DNA from: Zancudomyces culisetae
Taxonomy: Eukaryota; Kickxellomycota; Harpellomycetes; Harpellales; Legeriomycetaceae
Assembly (NCBI GenBank): GCA_001969505.1
Contig: LSSK01000266.1
Coordinates: 1-23,066 of the forward strand
Direction: 5' to 3'
DNA: 23,066 bases
Part shown: in pieces, positions 8,278-19,200 of the stretch
Layout: each line of letters starts with the position of its first letter
Numbering within the stretch: the stretch's first letter is position 1
The notes under the pieces: model-generated
Seen by the model: the letters and a program-made list of their open reading frames with translations, nothing else
Told to the model about the DNA's origin: nothing
Databases searched by the model: none
Translations under genes and position numbers: made by a program

Positions 8278-10689
8278 ATGACTTTTAAAAAGGCACTAAG
8301 AAGGACTTTTGGGATCAAATCAAAGTCCAAAGCCATTCCACACGAGTTTGTGGTTGGAGATACCGAGACCTTGAAAGCTAACCCACAAGAGGTGGTAGAG
8401 ACTTCAAGAAGTGACTCTCCTGACCTTGATGTATCTGGATCAAAGGACTTTTTGCGAGCCAAAAACAAGGCAACCAACAATGTGGGAACGGGTGATGAAA
8501 GCGACCTGGTATGCCTAAGATTAGGAGGGTGGAAACAGCTTGTTAAATCGTATCTTGTATTTTTTGAAAGTGTAGTCAAGCTCTACCAACAATCAGTCGA
8601 TACGTACCAAACAGGAACAGATATTCTAAAGGCGCCAGTGAAAAACGACTTTTTGTTTATTCCAGCTGACGAGGAGGGAGAAAACGGTTGTGCTATGGTA
8701 CTTCAATCATTCCTAGCCGATCAACTTAAATTTAAGGCACAAGCAGGTCTAAAGAACGCAAATAATGTTGTTGACAATTTGGAAAGGTTGCTAGAAGAAG
8801 TGAGAGAGAAAACACACGATTACTCAAGTAGAATAGGACTGATTTTTACCAACCTAAACAAGTGCAGGAGAGGTATTGAAGAACTTGAACAAACACTTGA
8901 AAAGGCTGTGGAGATGGTCAAGATCGAAGCCGAAGCACCAAAGGCAGGAGATCCATATTTACACAACGTAAATATGCGAACCCAAATAGCCAAGTATGTG
9001 GATATGGAGAATACCCTCTACAACGCTGTCAAGAGTGAACTGGAAAAGCTATCAAAGTGGGAGCCACTGTTTTTGCAGAACCTTAACAACGTAGTGACAG
9101 GATTTTTGACATGGGAAGCAGGAAATGGCACACGTAACAGTGAACTGCAGACCGAAGTAATTGAAACATTTTCCAAAGTTTTGGTTTCGTCAGAGTGGAC
9201 AAAGTTTGCAACCAAATACAAAAACCTGTTGGCTAACCCACAGAACTGTGGCGGAAATTCAAATGTATCAGATTACCAATATTCGTATATGGACAGTCCA
9301 GTACTGAAGGTTGTCAAGAGAGGTAAACTTCAACGTGAAAGCATTGGATCTATGAAAAATGGAAAATACATTAATTGTCAAGCAATCATTACCGAGGGAG
9401 GATTCCTTCACGTACTTGATGAGGCACCAGGAGTTAAAGTTTCATCGACACCCAATGTTACCATCTATCTTCCATCTATTTCGCTGGCACCTCTTGATTC
9501 TCCTGCTTTGCCAAGAAGCGCATTTATGATTTATACCAAGAAGGGAAGTGCAAAGACCACAGCAATTACGACAAACATTACCAACAAAAACAAGTATGTA
9601 TTCAAGGCAGAAAACTACGAAGAAATGAAGGGTTGGTGGGAAACCATCCATCAATACACCACTGTTTCGATTTTGGAAATATTTGAGCTCGAGGAACCAA
9701 CTCAAAGTCGCAAGCCCTTAGCTATAGAAGATACACCCAAGACCAACCTGCGTATCCAGGACGCTAACAGTGTCCGTTCAGTACTATCCTCGCCACCAAT
9801 GTCACCTCAGGGTTTACCAATCACAGCAATGCCAGAACCAACACCCACACAGCCTCAATTGGCCCAGCCAGCTCAGCCTTTGCTTCTAACTGGAACTGGC
9901 GCTATTGAGTATGGAAACGCTTCCAACCAAGTGTTTTCATACTATCCCGTCCAACAACCCAACGGCCAGATTGTATATGTTCCTTTGATCCAAAATTCCG
10001 CCGTTGAAGAGCCTGCAGATGGTACGGATGCCACAAGCACAGCACCACCTTCCAACCGAGCATCCTTTATGCCTCAAGAATCCGGTGCACAAGCTGTCGG
10101 AACCGTTTCACTTTCTACTCCATCGGGTGTACACATGATGCCGCAAATGAGTCCATTTATGCCTCAGTTTACCACTATGTATCCTCAGTCGCCCATGATG
10201 ACACCTCCTTCTGGTCCAAATGCTTACCCAGGATTTACAGTCCCCTCAAGTTCATTCCCCATGCCAAATGGATTGTATGGAAATCCTCAGCTACAAGCAC
10301 AAATGCAAGCCCAAGCTCAAGCCCGGGCTCAAGCTCAATACATGGCACAAATGCAGGCTCAATCTATGACCCAAGCTCAAACTCAAACCCAGGCTCAAGC
10401 TCAGACCCAAGCTCAAACTCAAACTCAATCCCAAGCTGAAGTTCAGCAACCACAGGCTCAAGTGCCAGCCGAAGAAAACTTTTCAACTCCACAAGATACA
10501 AGTAACGCTACATCATCTTTTTCTAGTGATACATCCGACCCACAAACACAAACACAAACAAAGCAGACAGAACAGACAGAACACACAACCACAAACGATA
10601 GCAGCTTGCCATCAAAGACTCCACAACCCGATACAGCTGTAACCGAATCTGTAGAGCCAAAATCATCTTCAACATTGATCCAAGAATAA
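8278..10689 (+). CDS. SLM1: Slm1-type F-BAR and PH domain protein
   Basis: Slm proteins sit at eisosome/plasma-membrane sites, bind PI(4,5)P2 through the PH domain and relay membrane stress to TORC2. The 803-residue intronless ORF starts at ATG in CAAAAATG context. Residues about 75-290 form a helical F-BAR-like region, beginning GGWKQLVKSYLVFFESVVKLYQ and containing the family-like stretch AGDPYLHNVNMRTQI. Residues about 344-460 form the PH domain (RGKLQRE, INCQAIITEGGFLHVLD, YVFKAENYEEMKGWWETIHQY). The C-terminal 340 residues are low-complexity and rich in Q, A, P, S and T, longer than I expect in yeast Slm1, which is about 680 residues. The related Rgc1/Ask10 family is an alternative but is usually longer. 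The next gene downstream is on the same strand, 326 bp away. Confidence 0.85.
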   Translation: MTFKKALRRTFGIKSKSKAIPHEFVVGDTETLKANPQEVVETSRSDSPDLDVSGSKDFLRAKNKATNNVGTGDESDLVCLRLGGWKQLVKSYLVFFESVVKLYQQSVDTYQTGTDILKAPVKNDFLFIPADEEGENGCAMVLQSFLADQLKFKAQAGLKNANNVVDNLERLLEEVREKTHDYSSRIGLIFTNLNKCRRGIEELEQTLEKAVEMVKIEAEAPKAGDPYLHNVNMRTQIAKYVDMENTLYNAVKSELEKLSKWEPLFLQNLNNVVTGFLTWEAGNGTRNSELQTEVIETFSKVLVSSEWTKFATKYKNLLANPQNCGGNSNVSDYQYSYMDSPVLKVVKRGKLQRESIGSMKNGKYINCQAIITEGGFLHVLDEAPGVKVSSTPNVTIYLPSISLAPLDSPALPRSAFMIYTKKGSAKTTAITTNITNKNKYVFKAENYEEMKGWWETIHQYTTVSILEIFELEEPTQSRKPLAIEDTPKTNLRIQDANSVRSVLSSPPMSPQGLPITAMPEPTPTQPQLAQPAQPLLLTGTGAIEYGNASNQVFSYYPVQQPNGQIVYVPLIQNSAVEEPADGTDATSTAPPSNRASFMPQESGAQAVGTVSLSTPSGVHMMPQMSPFMPQFTTMYPQSPMMTPPSGPNAYPGFTVPSSSFPMPNGLYGNPQLQAQMQAQAQARAQAQYMAQMQAQSMTQAQTQTQAQAQTQAQTQTQSQAEVQQPQAQVPAEENFSTPQDTSNATSSFSSDTSDPQTQTQTKQTEQTEHTTTNDSSLPSKTPQPDTAVTESVEPKSSSTLIQE
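10285..10440 (+). repeat. QA/QT-encoding hexanucleotide repeats inside SLM1
   Basis: Imperfect repeats of CAAGCT, CAAACT and CARGCN encode alternating Gln-Ala and Gln-Thr. They are likely length-variable between strains. Confidence 0.8.
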
Positions 10690-11015
10690 AAAGATACTGA
10701 ATAAATTGGATCTGTTCATGTTTTTTTTTTATTATTACAGATTTTCATGTTACGCGTTTGTTTTTTACAATTATTAATATTAATATTATTAATATAATAT
10801 TCTTTAATGTTCTTGATAGTTTACGAGTTAAAAAAAATATACTAAATTATTCCCCCCCCCCTTCATGATTATTAAATAATTTATTTTTTTTCGATTAATT
10901 TCTCGTATTATTTTCAAAAAAAAAAAAACAAAAAAAATTAAAATAAAGGTTTTTAATTTTGATCAACTATGATATAAAAATATTTAGAAACTCAAAAAAT
11001 AAAAGAAAGTAAAGA
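10690..11015. other. Intergenic: SLM1 3' end and methyltransferase promoter
   Basis: An AATAAA polyadenylation-like signal at 10700-10705 follows the SLM1 stop. The rest holds T, A and C homopolymers (C10 at 10852-10861) and short AT palindromes. No gene is seen. Confidence 0.55.
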
Positions 11016-13001
11016 ATGGAGGATAAACCGAGCAATTCACTACCAAAACAAACATTCTTGACAACAATAACAAACTTTTACCAAGAAAATGATCTACAAG
11101 GCGAAAAATATCTAAAGCTCGACTCCTTGCCGCGGTACGTACGCGTGGTCGGGTACAAATGCGAACTCGGCAAAGTTGCTCATTCGGATCAGGGCGATTG
11201 GGCTTTTCTAACCGGACTTGCGGCGCAGCTGGAGGGCGAGTTGTCTACACCTGTAGTTCCTAGCCGGTTAGTTAGAGGATTTTTGGAGATTTCTGATTCT
11301 AAAAAGCGAATATCTGATTGTAAAATGTAAGTAATAGAGTGAAAAGGTGGGGGGAGGAGGAGGAGGGGTTTTCTTTTTCATTTTTTTTAAAAACAAAACA
11401 AAACAAAATAAAATAAAATAAAATAAAATAAGAGAGGACTTGTATTTTGTGAAACCTCGACTTTTAAATCCATATACTTTTATTATATATATATATTTAT
11501 ATATATATAAATGAAAATAGGTATAAATCGGGCAAGGTAAAACTAATATTATTCTAAATGTTTTTAAGAGTTGGGGAGCACGAGGAGAAAGGGGAAGAGG
11601 AGGAGGGTATTAAAATAGAAATAAAGATTTGAATTTTTCTGTAATATTACTATATTTTTTTAATTTATATATATTTTTTAGATTACTGGAATAGATATTA
11701 GTTCAGGATTAGTTGCGCTAGCACTTGGGGCGACGTGTAAGGATCATGTGTTGGATCTTTGTTGTGCACCGGGTGGAAAGTTATTATTGATAGCAGACCA
11801 AATGTCAGCAAATACTAATACAAATACAAATACAACAACAAATACAACAACAATAAAGGATGACAGTGTGAGAGGTGGATTGTCATTGCCATTGGGAATT
11901 GATACGACAAATTATGGGACAGTGACAGGAGTAGATATATCAGAACGACGGTTAATGGCATGTAGGAGTTTGGTGAAAAAGGCTAGTGGAAATGGGAGAA
12001 TAAGGACACGATTGTATTTGAGCGATGGAACAAAGTTTGCGGTTGCACCACCTAATGATTTGTGGTGGAAAATAGGGAGAAAAAATATCAAAGATGGTAG
12101 TGGTAGTAATGAGGGAAATGAGAATATAAATAAAGAGAAAAAAAAAGTAGAGATGATAGTTCCATGGTTTGCATATAAACCATTAAGAAAACCAAGTATA
12201 CTTGTCGATATTGATGGTGATAATGATAATGATGGTGATGGTGAAAACATAAATCAAAAGTATTATTATGATAGAGTATTGGTAGATGCAGAATGTTCAC
12301 AAGATGGATCAATGACACATTTGCGAATTAATGAAGAAATAACAAGACAAAACAATAACAACAACAACAATAGTAATAATAATAATAATAGTAATAATGG
12401 TGGTGATGGTGATGGTGATGAGAGAGTCAATGTTAAACGGATAAAAGCAAGTAATCTAAAAGAATTATTGAGTCCTGAACGAATCAACAAATTACCAGAT
12501 GAACAATTAAGAGTACTGGAAAGAGGATATGAACTTTTGACAGCACAAGAAAAAGAAGAAAAAGAAAGAGGAGGTGTTTTGGTATATAGTACATGTTCAC
12601 TAAGTTATCGACAAAACGAATTGGTAATAGCCAGATTTTTGGAAAAACTTGAGCAAAAAGATAACGACAACAACAACAACAATATAAACAAGAGAAATAA
12701 AAATAAAAAGAAATACCGAGCGATATTGGTAGATCCATTTGAGAATACCAATACCAATACCAATAACAATAACAATGAGGAGGAGAAAGAGGAGGGGGAA
12801 GGGGAGAAAGAAGAGGGTGAAGAGTACTTGATTAATGAAATTATAAGAAAAACTCCATTGAAAATAGACCAAGTCATCAAAGAATATCCACAATATGAAA
12901 AGTACAGGCAAACATTAAAAAAGTGTGTTCGAATAGATCCGTTGGTTTCTAATACATCAGGAATGTTTATTTGTAAAATCAAAAAAATACTAGTAGTATA
13001 A
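11016..13001 (+). CDS. NOL1/NOP2/Sun family RNA m5C methyltransferase, three exons
   Basis: Predicted AdoMet-dependent RNA cytosine-5 methyltransferase. Exons 11016-11326, 11521-11536 and 11682-13001 give 548 residues. Exon 1 has the family-like LPRYVRVV. Exon 3 has the AdoMet motif VLDLCCAPGGK, then VTGVDISERRL and RLYLSDGTKF, then motif IV DRVLVDAECSQDGS with its cysteine kept but the usual DAPCS proline replaced by Glu. Motif VI VYSTCSLSYRQNE carries the presumed catalytic cysteine, and the end, TSGMFICKI, fits the family. The GKITGIDISSG stretch before motif I matches a eukaryotic branch with DVSSG/LDLCCAPG signatures, so it is closer to NSUN6-like or protist forms than to Nop2 or Trm4. 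The substrate is unknown. Poly-Asn, Asp/Gly and Glu tracts interrupt the fold. It converges with the Sec7 gene. Confidence 0.85.
11327..11520 (+). other. Methyltransferase intron 1, 194 nt
   Basis: Donor GTAAGT at 11327 (phase 2) and acceptor AAAATAG ending at 11520. The intron contains G-tracts, an AAAAC/AAAAT pentanucleotide repeat and a TA-rich stretch. The branch point is not clear. Confidence 0.65.
11389..11432. repeat. AAAAC/AAAAT pentanucleotide repeat
   Basis: About three AAAAC units followed by about five AAAAT units, inside intron 1. Confidence 0.85.
11521..11536 (+). other. 16-nt microexon of the methyltransferase
   Basis: GTATAAATCGGGCAAG lies between acceptor AATAG and donor GTAAAA. 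Exon 1 ends in phase 2 and exon 3 begins in phase 0. Exactly 16 nt (one base plus five codons, YKSGK) restores the frame and adds the glycine-lysine expected before ITGIDISSG. Direct splicing from 11326 to 11682 would be out of frame. Confidence 0.65.
11537..11681 (+). other. Methyltransferase intron 2, 145 nt
   Basis: Donor GTAAAA, a TACTATA branch-like sequence at 11648-11654, and acceptor TTTTTTAG ending at 11681. It contains several GGGG tracts. Confidence 0.65.
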
Positions 13002-13003
13002 TA

Positions 13004-13038
13004 TTTTATTAGATTTTATTAGATTTTATTAGATTAGA
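13004..13038. repeat. Tandem repeat TTTTATTAGA x 3 plus a partial copy
   Basis: A 10-bp unit repeated immediately after the methyltransferase stop codon. Confidence 0.85.
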
Positions 13039-13094
13039 TTAAAATATAATTTATAGCAAGAAAAGTATTGTTTTATATATCATACGGTGGGGAT

Positions 13095-13111
13095 GGGGGG
13101 GGGGGGGGGGG
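13095..13111 (+). repeat. G17 homopolymer
   Basis: Seventeen consecutive G residues, flanked by GGGGAT and ATGGGGG. The whole stretch can form G-quadruplexes on the + strand. Confidence 0.85.
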
Positions 13112-13134
13112 ATGGGGGATATTTATAATTTACT

Positions 13135-13165
<31 letters not shown>

Positions 13166-13212
13166 TTATACGAAAAGAAAGAAAAAAAGGAAAAAAAAAG
13201 AAAAGAAATAAA

Positions 13213-16200
13213 TTAAATATTATCAAGAACAATGTTTACCAAATCATCACCAGATAACAAGGTAGAATTACCACTATTAGGAACGGTACCATTACCACCA
13301 TTAATATTAATATTGTTGTTGTTGTTGTTATAAGAGTTGATGATAAGAGTAGGTGGATGATTAGGAATGATAGAGGGATTAGAAAGAGATTTAAAAACTT
13401 TATCAGCTTTTAAGGTGGCATTAACAATCTGGAAATTGGGATCAGAAGAAGTAGAAGAAGGATCGTCGATAAGGGAATTTTTGGAGGAGAGAATGGAATG
13501 CAAAGCATTAAGCCAAACAAATTTGAAACGTTCAGAATTGGAACCAAACATATACCTGGCTTTAGCCATATTCAAAAGAAGATTATTTGAATCATCTAAA
13601 AGATTATTATTATTATTGTTGTTGTTGTTGTTGTTGTTGGAGAAATCGTCATTAAGGGCAAGTAAATCAGGTTTCATCCAAGTGAGCTGGATAGTAGATA
13701 ACATAAAGCCGCCTTCAATGACGAGTTGTTTTGCGGGGATTGGGTTGTAGTAGCGGGCATTTGAACCAATAGGAATAAAGTGTAAAGTGACCTGACCAGC
13801 ATGTAAAGGATAGATGAGGAAGGATGCAGAGGAAGATTTGAAGTTGAGAACAGGAGAAGGTAGGATGGAGACTAAGGCAGAAGGATCGGAATTATCGTTG
13901 GTCATAGAATCAAGAAGAGGGTGATGTTGAGGATGGTTTGGGTGGGGAGGTAAAGGAGGAGGGGAAAGAGGGAAAAGAGGAAAGGAGGCTCTTCCAATGA
14001 CTCTAACTAGGATGGAATAGTTGGGATCAGGTTTTGGAATAGAAAAGGATACACGGATGAGGGCAGGAGAAAGAACATTGAGTTTTGCAGGTAGACGATC
14101 GGAAGAGGAATTGAATAAAAGGCCGGATTTGTAGCCAGGATCGGAATAAGTATCCTTGAGACAACTGTAGGTAGAATCCAATAGTTCAGGAGGGATAGGA
14201 AGAGATGTGGAGAGTAGGTTGGAAGCGGAAGAAGTAGAGAGAGGATGAGGTTGAGAAAGTAAAGAGGTAGCTAAAGAACGATGATTTGAGGAAGAAGAAG
14301 AAGAAGGAGGAGGAGGAGGAGGAGGATTATTATTGACACAGGAGGATAGTTGAGTATCAAAAGAAGATTGGACATTTGAAGAAAAAGAAGGATTAGGAAT
14401 CCAATCCCAAGAAAGAGTAGGAGCAGAACGACGATGGTCACTGGCTTGATCCAATTTGGTAGATAGTACACGATTCCAAATAGCAAACAATTCAAGCAAA
14501 GGAACATCGGTATAAGGCAAGGGTGCAGAAGATGATGAAAAAGTGGAATAAGAAGGGTCACGTTTTTTGAGATAGAGATCCTTTTTAGAAGATAAAGATG
14601 GATCATCAGCCAAAGCCAAAGCTAAAGCCGAAGCTGAGGCCGAAGCTGAAACAGAAGCAGAATTAGAATTAGAATTAGAAGAAGAAGCAGTAGCAGCAGC
14701 AGCAAGAATACTGGATAATGCATTCGAAGAAACATTGCGAGTCGAACGAGAAGAATAGGTAGGATCAACTTTGAAAGGAAATAGGTGGGACTGTTGAGCC
14801 ACATCAGGAGGCAAAACAAGTTTGAATTTGTTGACAAAATCACGAAAGGCAATAGCAGGCGAAGAATCGTGGCTGACTAAAGGGTTATGGAGTTCGGCAT
14901 TGAGAGTCATTATAGAAAAGACCAATTTGACAACAGTTTCAGGAGTATGAGGAACCCAAACAAAAGCGTCCGTAGAAGTATTAGCAGTAGCGGAGTTAAA
15001 AGCTAACGCTGATTGGTCGATATCCAAAATATTTCCCTGAGACCGGCCACGTCGTTTAGTATAATTATCATAAACAGCTTTGTTCTTCAAAAACCAGTGC
15101 TGAGAAAACGAGTCCAATAATACATTAATACAAACAGGATCGTTGGGCAGTTTCAACGTCAACAACAACTGTCGCAGTGCCTCGTCTAATGGCACACCGA
15201 CTACGTGTTGCCGGTCTATATAGTACTGCCACACTGCCATATAATACTGGCTTTCTCGAACCACTTCTTCTCGTGTAGGGTTTTTACCCAGTCCTTTGGC
15301 CAACAATCCGCTTCCTAGAAACCTTCCTAATTGCCGACGGTTTAGTTCTGTGCTTCGAACCAGGAAATCTGCCAGTTTATCCGATGATGGTGATGCTATG
15401 ATTTTGCTTTCAACTAGTAGAATAACTGCTTCGTATGGATCTATTTCAAATGCCTTTACTACTTGGCGTAATTTTCTTTCCATTTTTCTAACCTTTCGAT
15501 CCTTTTCTTTTTCTTTTTCCTTTTCTTGATCTCCTATTGATGATTTTGTAGTAAAAGTACTGGTTCGACTTGTATTAATAATCGTTGAATATTTGTTTAT
15601 AGGAATTACTATCATTGGCATATATTTATACCCCTTTGGAATCTCTTCTTGTCTATTCGATACTTTATATTCTATTAGACTTTTTAGTGTTCCATTATTA
15701 TTGTTGTTGTCGTCTTTTACTCCTTTACATACAACTAATAGTCCAGGAAATAAAAACAAATATGTATCAGCCTGACAACTCAGAGCTGACATGATTTTAA
15801 AAACTGGTCCATGTAGTATTAATCCTTTTTTGCTTGAATTGAAATTGTTATTAGATAGAGATGATGATGATATTAATCCATCTCTATTATTTACCAAATC
15901 CATACCCACACCCACACCCACATCTAGGTTTTTATTTCGTTTAAGTTTTCCATTATTTTCCAATATCAAATGTTCATTTAATCTTGATGCTTCTTTTCTT
16001 TCAATTTCACTTTTACTTCTAATCATCTTTATATTAACATCATTCTCTCTCTCTCTTTCTCTTTCTCTTTCTCTTTCTCCTCCTACACCTACTACACCTA
16101 CACCTACTACTCCTTCTCCTCCTGCTATAGAGAAATGTTTGGTTTTATTTTTTCTTAAATCTCGCATTCTCTCCGCTGCTGCTGCTGCCGCCGTTGCAAC

Positions 16201-19200
16201 AGCAGTAGCTTCATCTTGACTATCTTGCATTTTTCGAAGATATAAAATCGTTCTACATGCCGCAATCTTGTTTTGTAACTCGGCCTCTGTATTTCTAAAA
16301 CTAGTATTATTACTATTATTATTATTATTATAAGAATTATAATATGATTGTGATTGTGATTTTGAATGTGAATGTGAATGTGGGTGTGGAATATCATTTC
16401 TGCATACAAATATCATTGGATCATATGATTTAACCGCTGTAGACGTTCGCACTCGTAATGGAACTGGTGGAGGAAGTTCAATCACTTGAGCTGATTTTTG
16501 TGCTAATCTCAAGTTTCGTAAATTCCGTCGTCTTTTTCGAATACTTTCACCATCACCACCCTCATTACTTTTACTTTTATTTTTACTACTATAATTATTA
16601 TTGTTATTGCTATCAGTTGAATTGTTACTAGTTTGTTCTTGTATCTCATCTAGTAAATAAACAACATTATCATTGTTATTGTTATTTTTATTGCTATTGT
16701 TGGTCTTTTCATCTAAATTCACTTGACCAGCTGAATAAACTCTGATTGGTGACTGTCTTCTACTTTTTATGACTCGCCTAGCTGTATCTATTTCATGTTG
16801 ATACGATATTTGTTTTGTTTTTGGCATCTGTGTAAGTTGTGTCAAGTCTGTAGTCGTTCGTAACTTGTATGCAATCGATAAATCTAATCCTTCAAGTGCC
16901 GATATATCCACCACTCTACCATTACCATTACCATCACTTTTTTCTATTCCACCTCCTTCTTCTTCTTCTTCTCCTCCTCTTGTTGTTTTTTTTGTTGTTG
17001 TTGTTGATTTTCCTACTCCTACTCGTTCACCTAAATTACTAGATAACTTTCCGGTTGCTAAACTTGTACTCATTACTTTGATTCTACCTTGATTGGGCTC
17101 AAGTCGAATACTATGTCGTCTACCTAATGCTCGTAACAATCCAACTCTTGCTGGTGACACTGCATAGTTCCCTAATCTATCATTACTACTTTTACTTTTA
17201 CTATTACTATTACCATTATTGTTGCTATCAACTTTTAAATTATCGTTTCCTTTTTTCAAAACACTTTTAGAATATCCATACTCGTCACACTCTTCATCTT
17301 CCTCCTCTTCTTCCTCTTCTTCTTCATCTTCCTCTTCATCATCATCTTCTTCATCATCCTCTTCATCTTCACTCTGTTGTTCATCATAATTATCATCATT
17401 ATTATTATTATTATTATCACTATATTTGGATTGTTTAGCTGTTCCAACTAATCGTATTGGATCCTTTGCACGATAAGCTCGTCTCTTCTCTATACTCTTT
17501 TCTATTCTATCTGTATTTATACTTGTATCTCTACTTTCTGTTGTCATTTTTCTATTGATTCCATAATACTTTACTCCATCAAACCCTTCGTCTATAAACC
17601 TTTCACTTGCATTACTTGTATTACTCACACTACTGCTTATACTACTAGTATCATTAAAATAATCCCTAAACTCTTGCCCTCTAACTCTACCTCTACCTCT
17701 ACCTCTTCCTTTTCTTGTTGTTTCCTTTTTTATTGGATATGGAATCAATGAAAGTATTCCAGCATCATCTTGATCTGCATCCACAATATCACTTTTATTA
17801 ATATTTTCATTTTCATTTTCATTTTCATTTTGACTCCTCCTCCTCCTGCTCCTCCCATCTTCTCCTTTTCTTCCTTGTTTTTCCAATTTCGAATCCCCAA
17901 CATCACTCTTGTTTAGTATTTCTTCTATCCATTTCTTATTACTCTCGGCCAATCCCCATGAAAAATACCCCGATTTCTCGTATACATCTTCCCGCTTCAT
18001 CCCTAAAGTTATCAGTTCCGCAAGTCGTTGTTCTTTACTCTCTGATAAATATATGTTGTATAATTCCGACGTAAGTTGTGCAACTAATGCATCAAGTGGT
18101 GAAAGAACAAGTGTGTTTTCAAGTAATCTAAGATTGGTGTATATCTCATCTTCTTTTTCTTGCTCTTTCAACTTCTTTGCAATTTCTTGTTCCTTTTTCT
18201 TTTTCTCCTCTTCTGTATCCTTTGTCTCAGCTCTACGAATATTTGGTCTATAACTCATTGATTTAGTTCCTATCGTCTCTACTCCTTGTCTTGTATCAAA
18301 ATATTTTGGAATATCCATATCTGCTCTATTCGACTCCATATACTTCAATCCCAACAATTCTGGTCGGTTACGTGGATCCGTAAGTACTTTCTTGATAAAT
18401 GCCGGTTTGCTGTTAGGGTAGCTCCCAAAATCATTTATATCTATCCACTCGTCTCGTAACATCTCTCCTCTCCCTATTCGTTTGTTATCACCTGCCCCTA
18501 CACTTCTAATATCTCCTTCCTCTTTGATTCTCCTTTTACCTATACTTTCAATCTTGCCTTTGCCCTCTCTTTTTATCCCTTCGCCCACATCTCTTGCTCC
18601 AGCAACTACATCCTCTTCATTGTCTGAATTTCCCTCACTAGCTGGCCAAAACTTTTTTCGAAAATCAACTGCACTATAACTATATTTATATTTATATCCC
18701 CTCAACAACTCACTTCCCCCCTCCCCTTCTCTATCCCCTTCTCTTTCTCCATCTCCTCCTCGTTCCCTTCCTCTTTCTTTTCCCTCATCTTGATGTTGCT
18801 GTGATTTCTGTTGCTTTTGTTGTTGTTTCCTTGACCCTTCTTCAACATTACCTATCTTTTCCTTATCACTTTTGTCAACTCTCCTCACTGGTGGACTTGA
18901 ACTCTTGATATATCGATATACTCTCTCCCATTCACTCCTTGCACTACTTTCTCCTGTTAACGATTCTTGTGATCCCACTTTATGAAGTCTTTTATCTTCC
19001 ACTACCCGAAATCTGCTTGGATACTTTCCATCCGTTGATCTACCCGTGCTTCCTCCAAACGCACTCTGGTACTCGTTCCGTTCTCCATAGTTATTCTCAT
19101 ATGTGTATCCGCGCCCTGAATTGAAAATCTCGTCTATTCCAACACTAAAGCTCTCCAGTGATGGGATTTCAATCCTTTTCACTCGGTTTTTTCTAATCAC

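Larger units (their letters stand above)
13002..13212. other. Convergent intergenic region with tandem repeat and long G-run
   Basis: The 3' ends of the methyltransferase (+) and Sec7 gene (-) face each other across 211 bp. The stretch contains a TTTTATTAGA tandem repeat, a long G-run, an AT-dinucleotide tract and AT-rich sequence, so shared 3'-end formation signals are likely. Confidence 0.6.

Noticed and set aside
11912-12982. Several minus-strand open frames opposite the methyltransferase exon 3.
   Set aside because: H/Y- or L/F/S-rich shadows of Asn-, Asp- and Glu-rich coding repeats on the plus strand.
15296-19124. Plus-strand open frames inside the Sec7 gene.
   Set aside because: Pyrimidine-rich antisense shadows of the purine-rich coding strand. 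No start context or domains.
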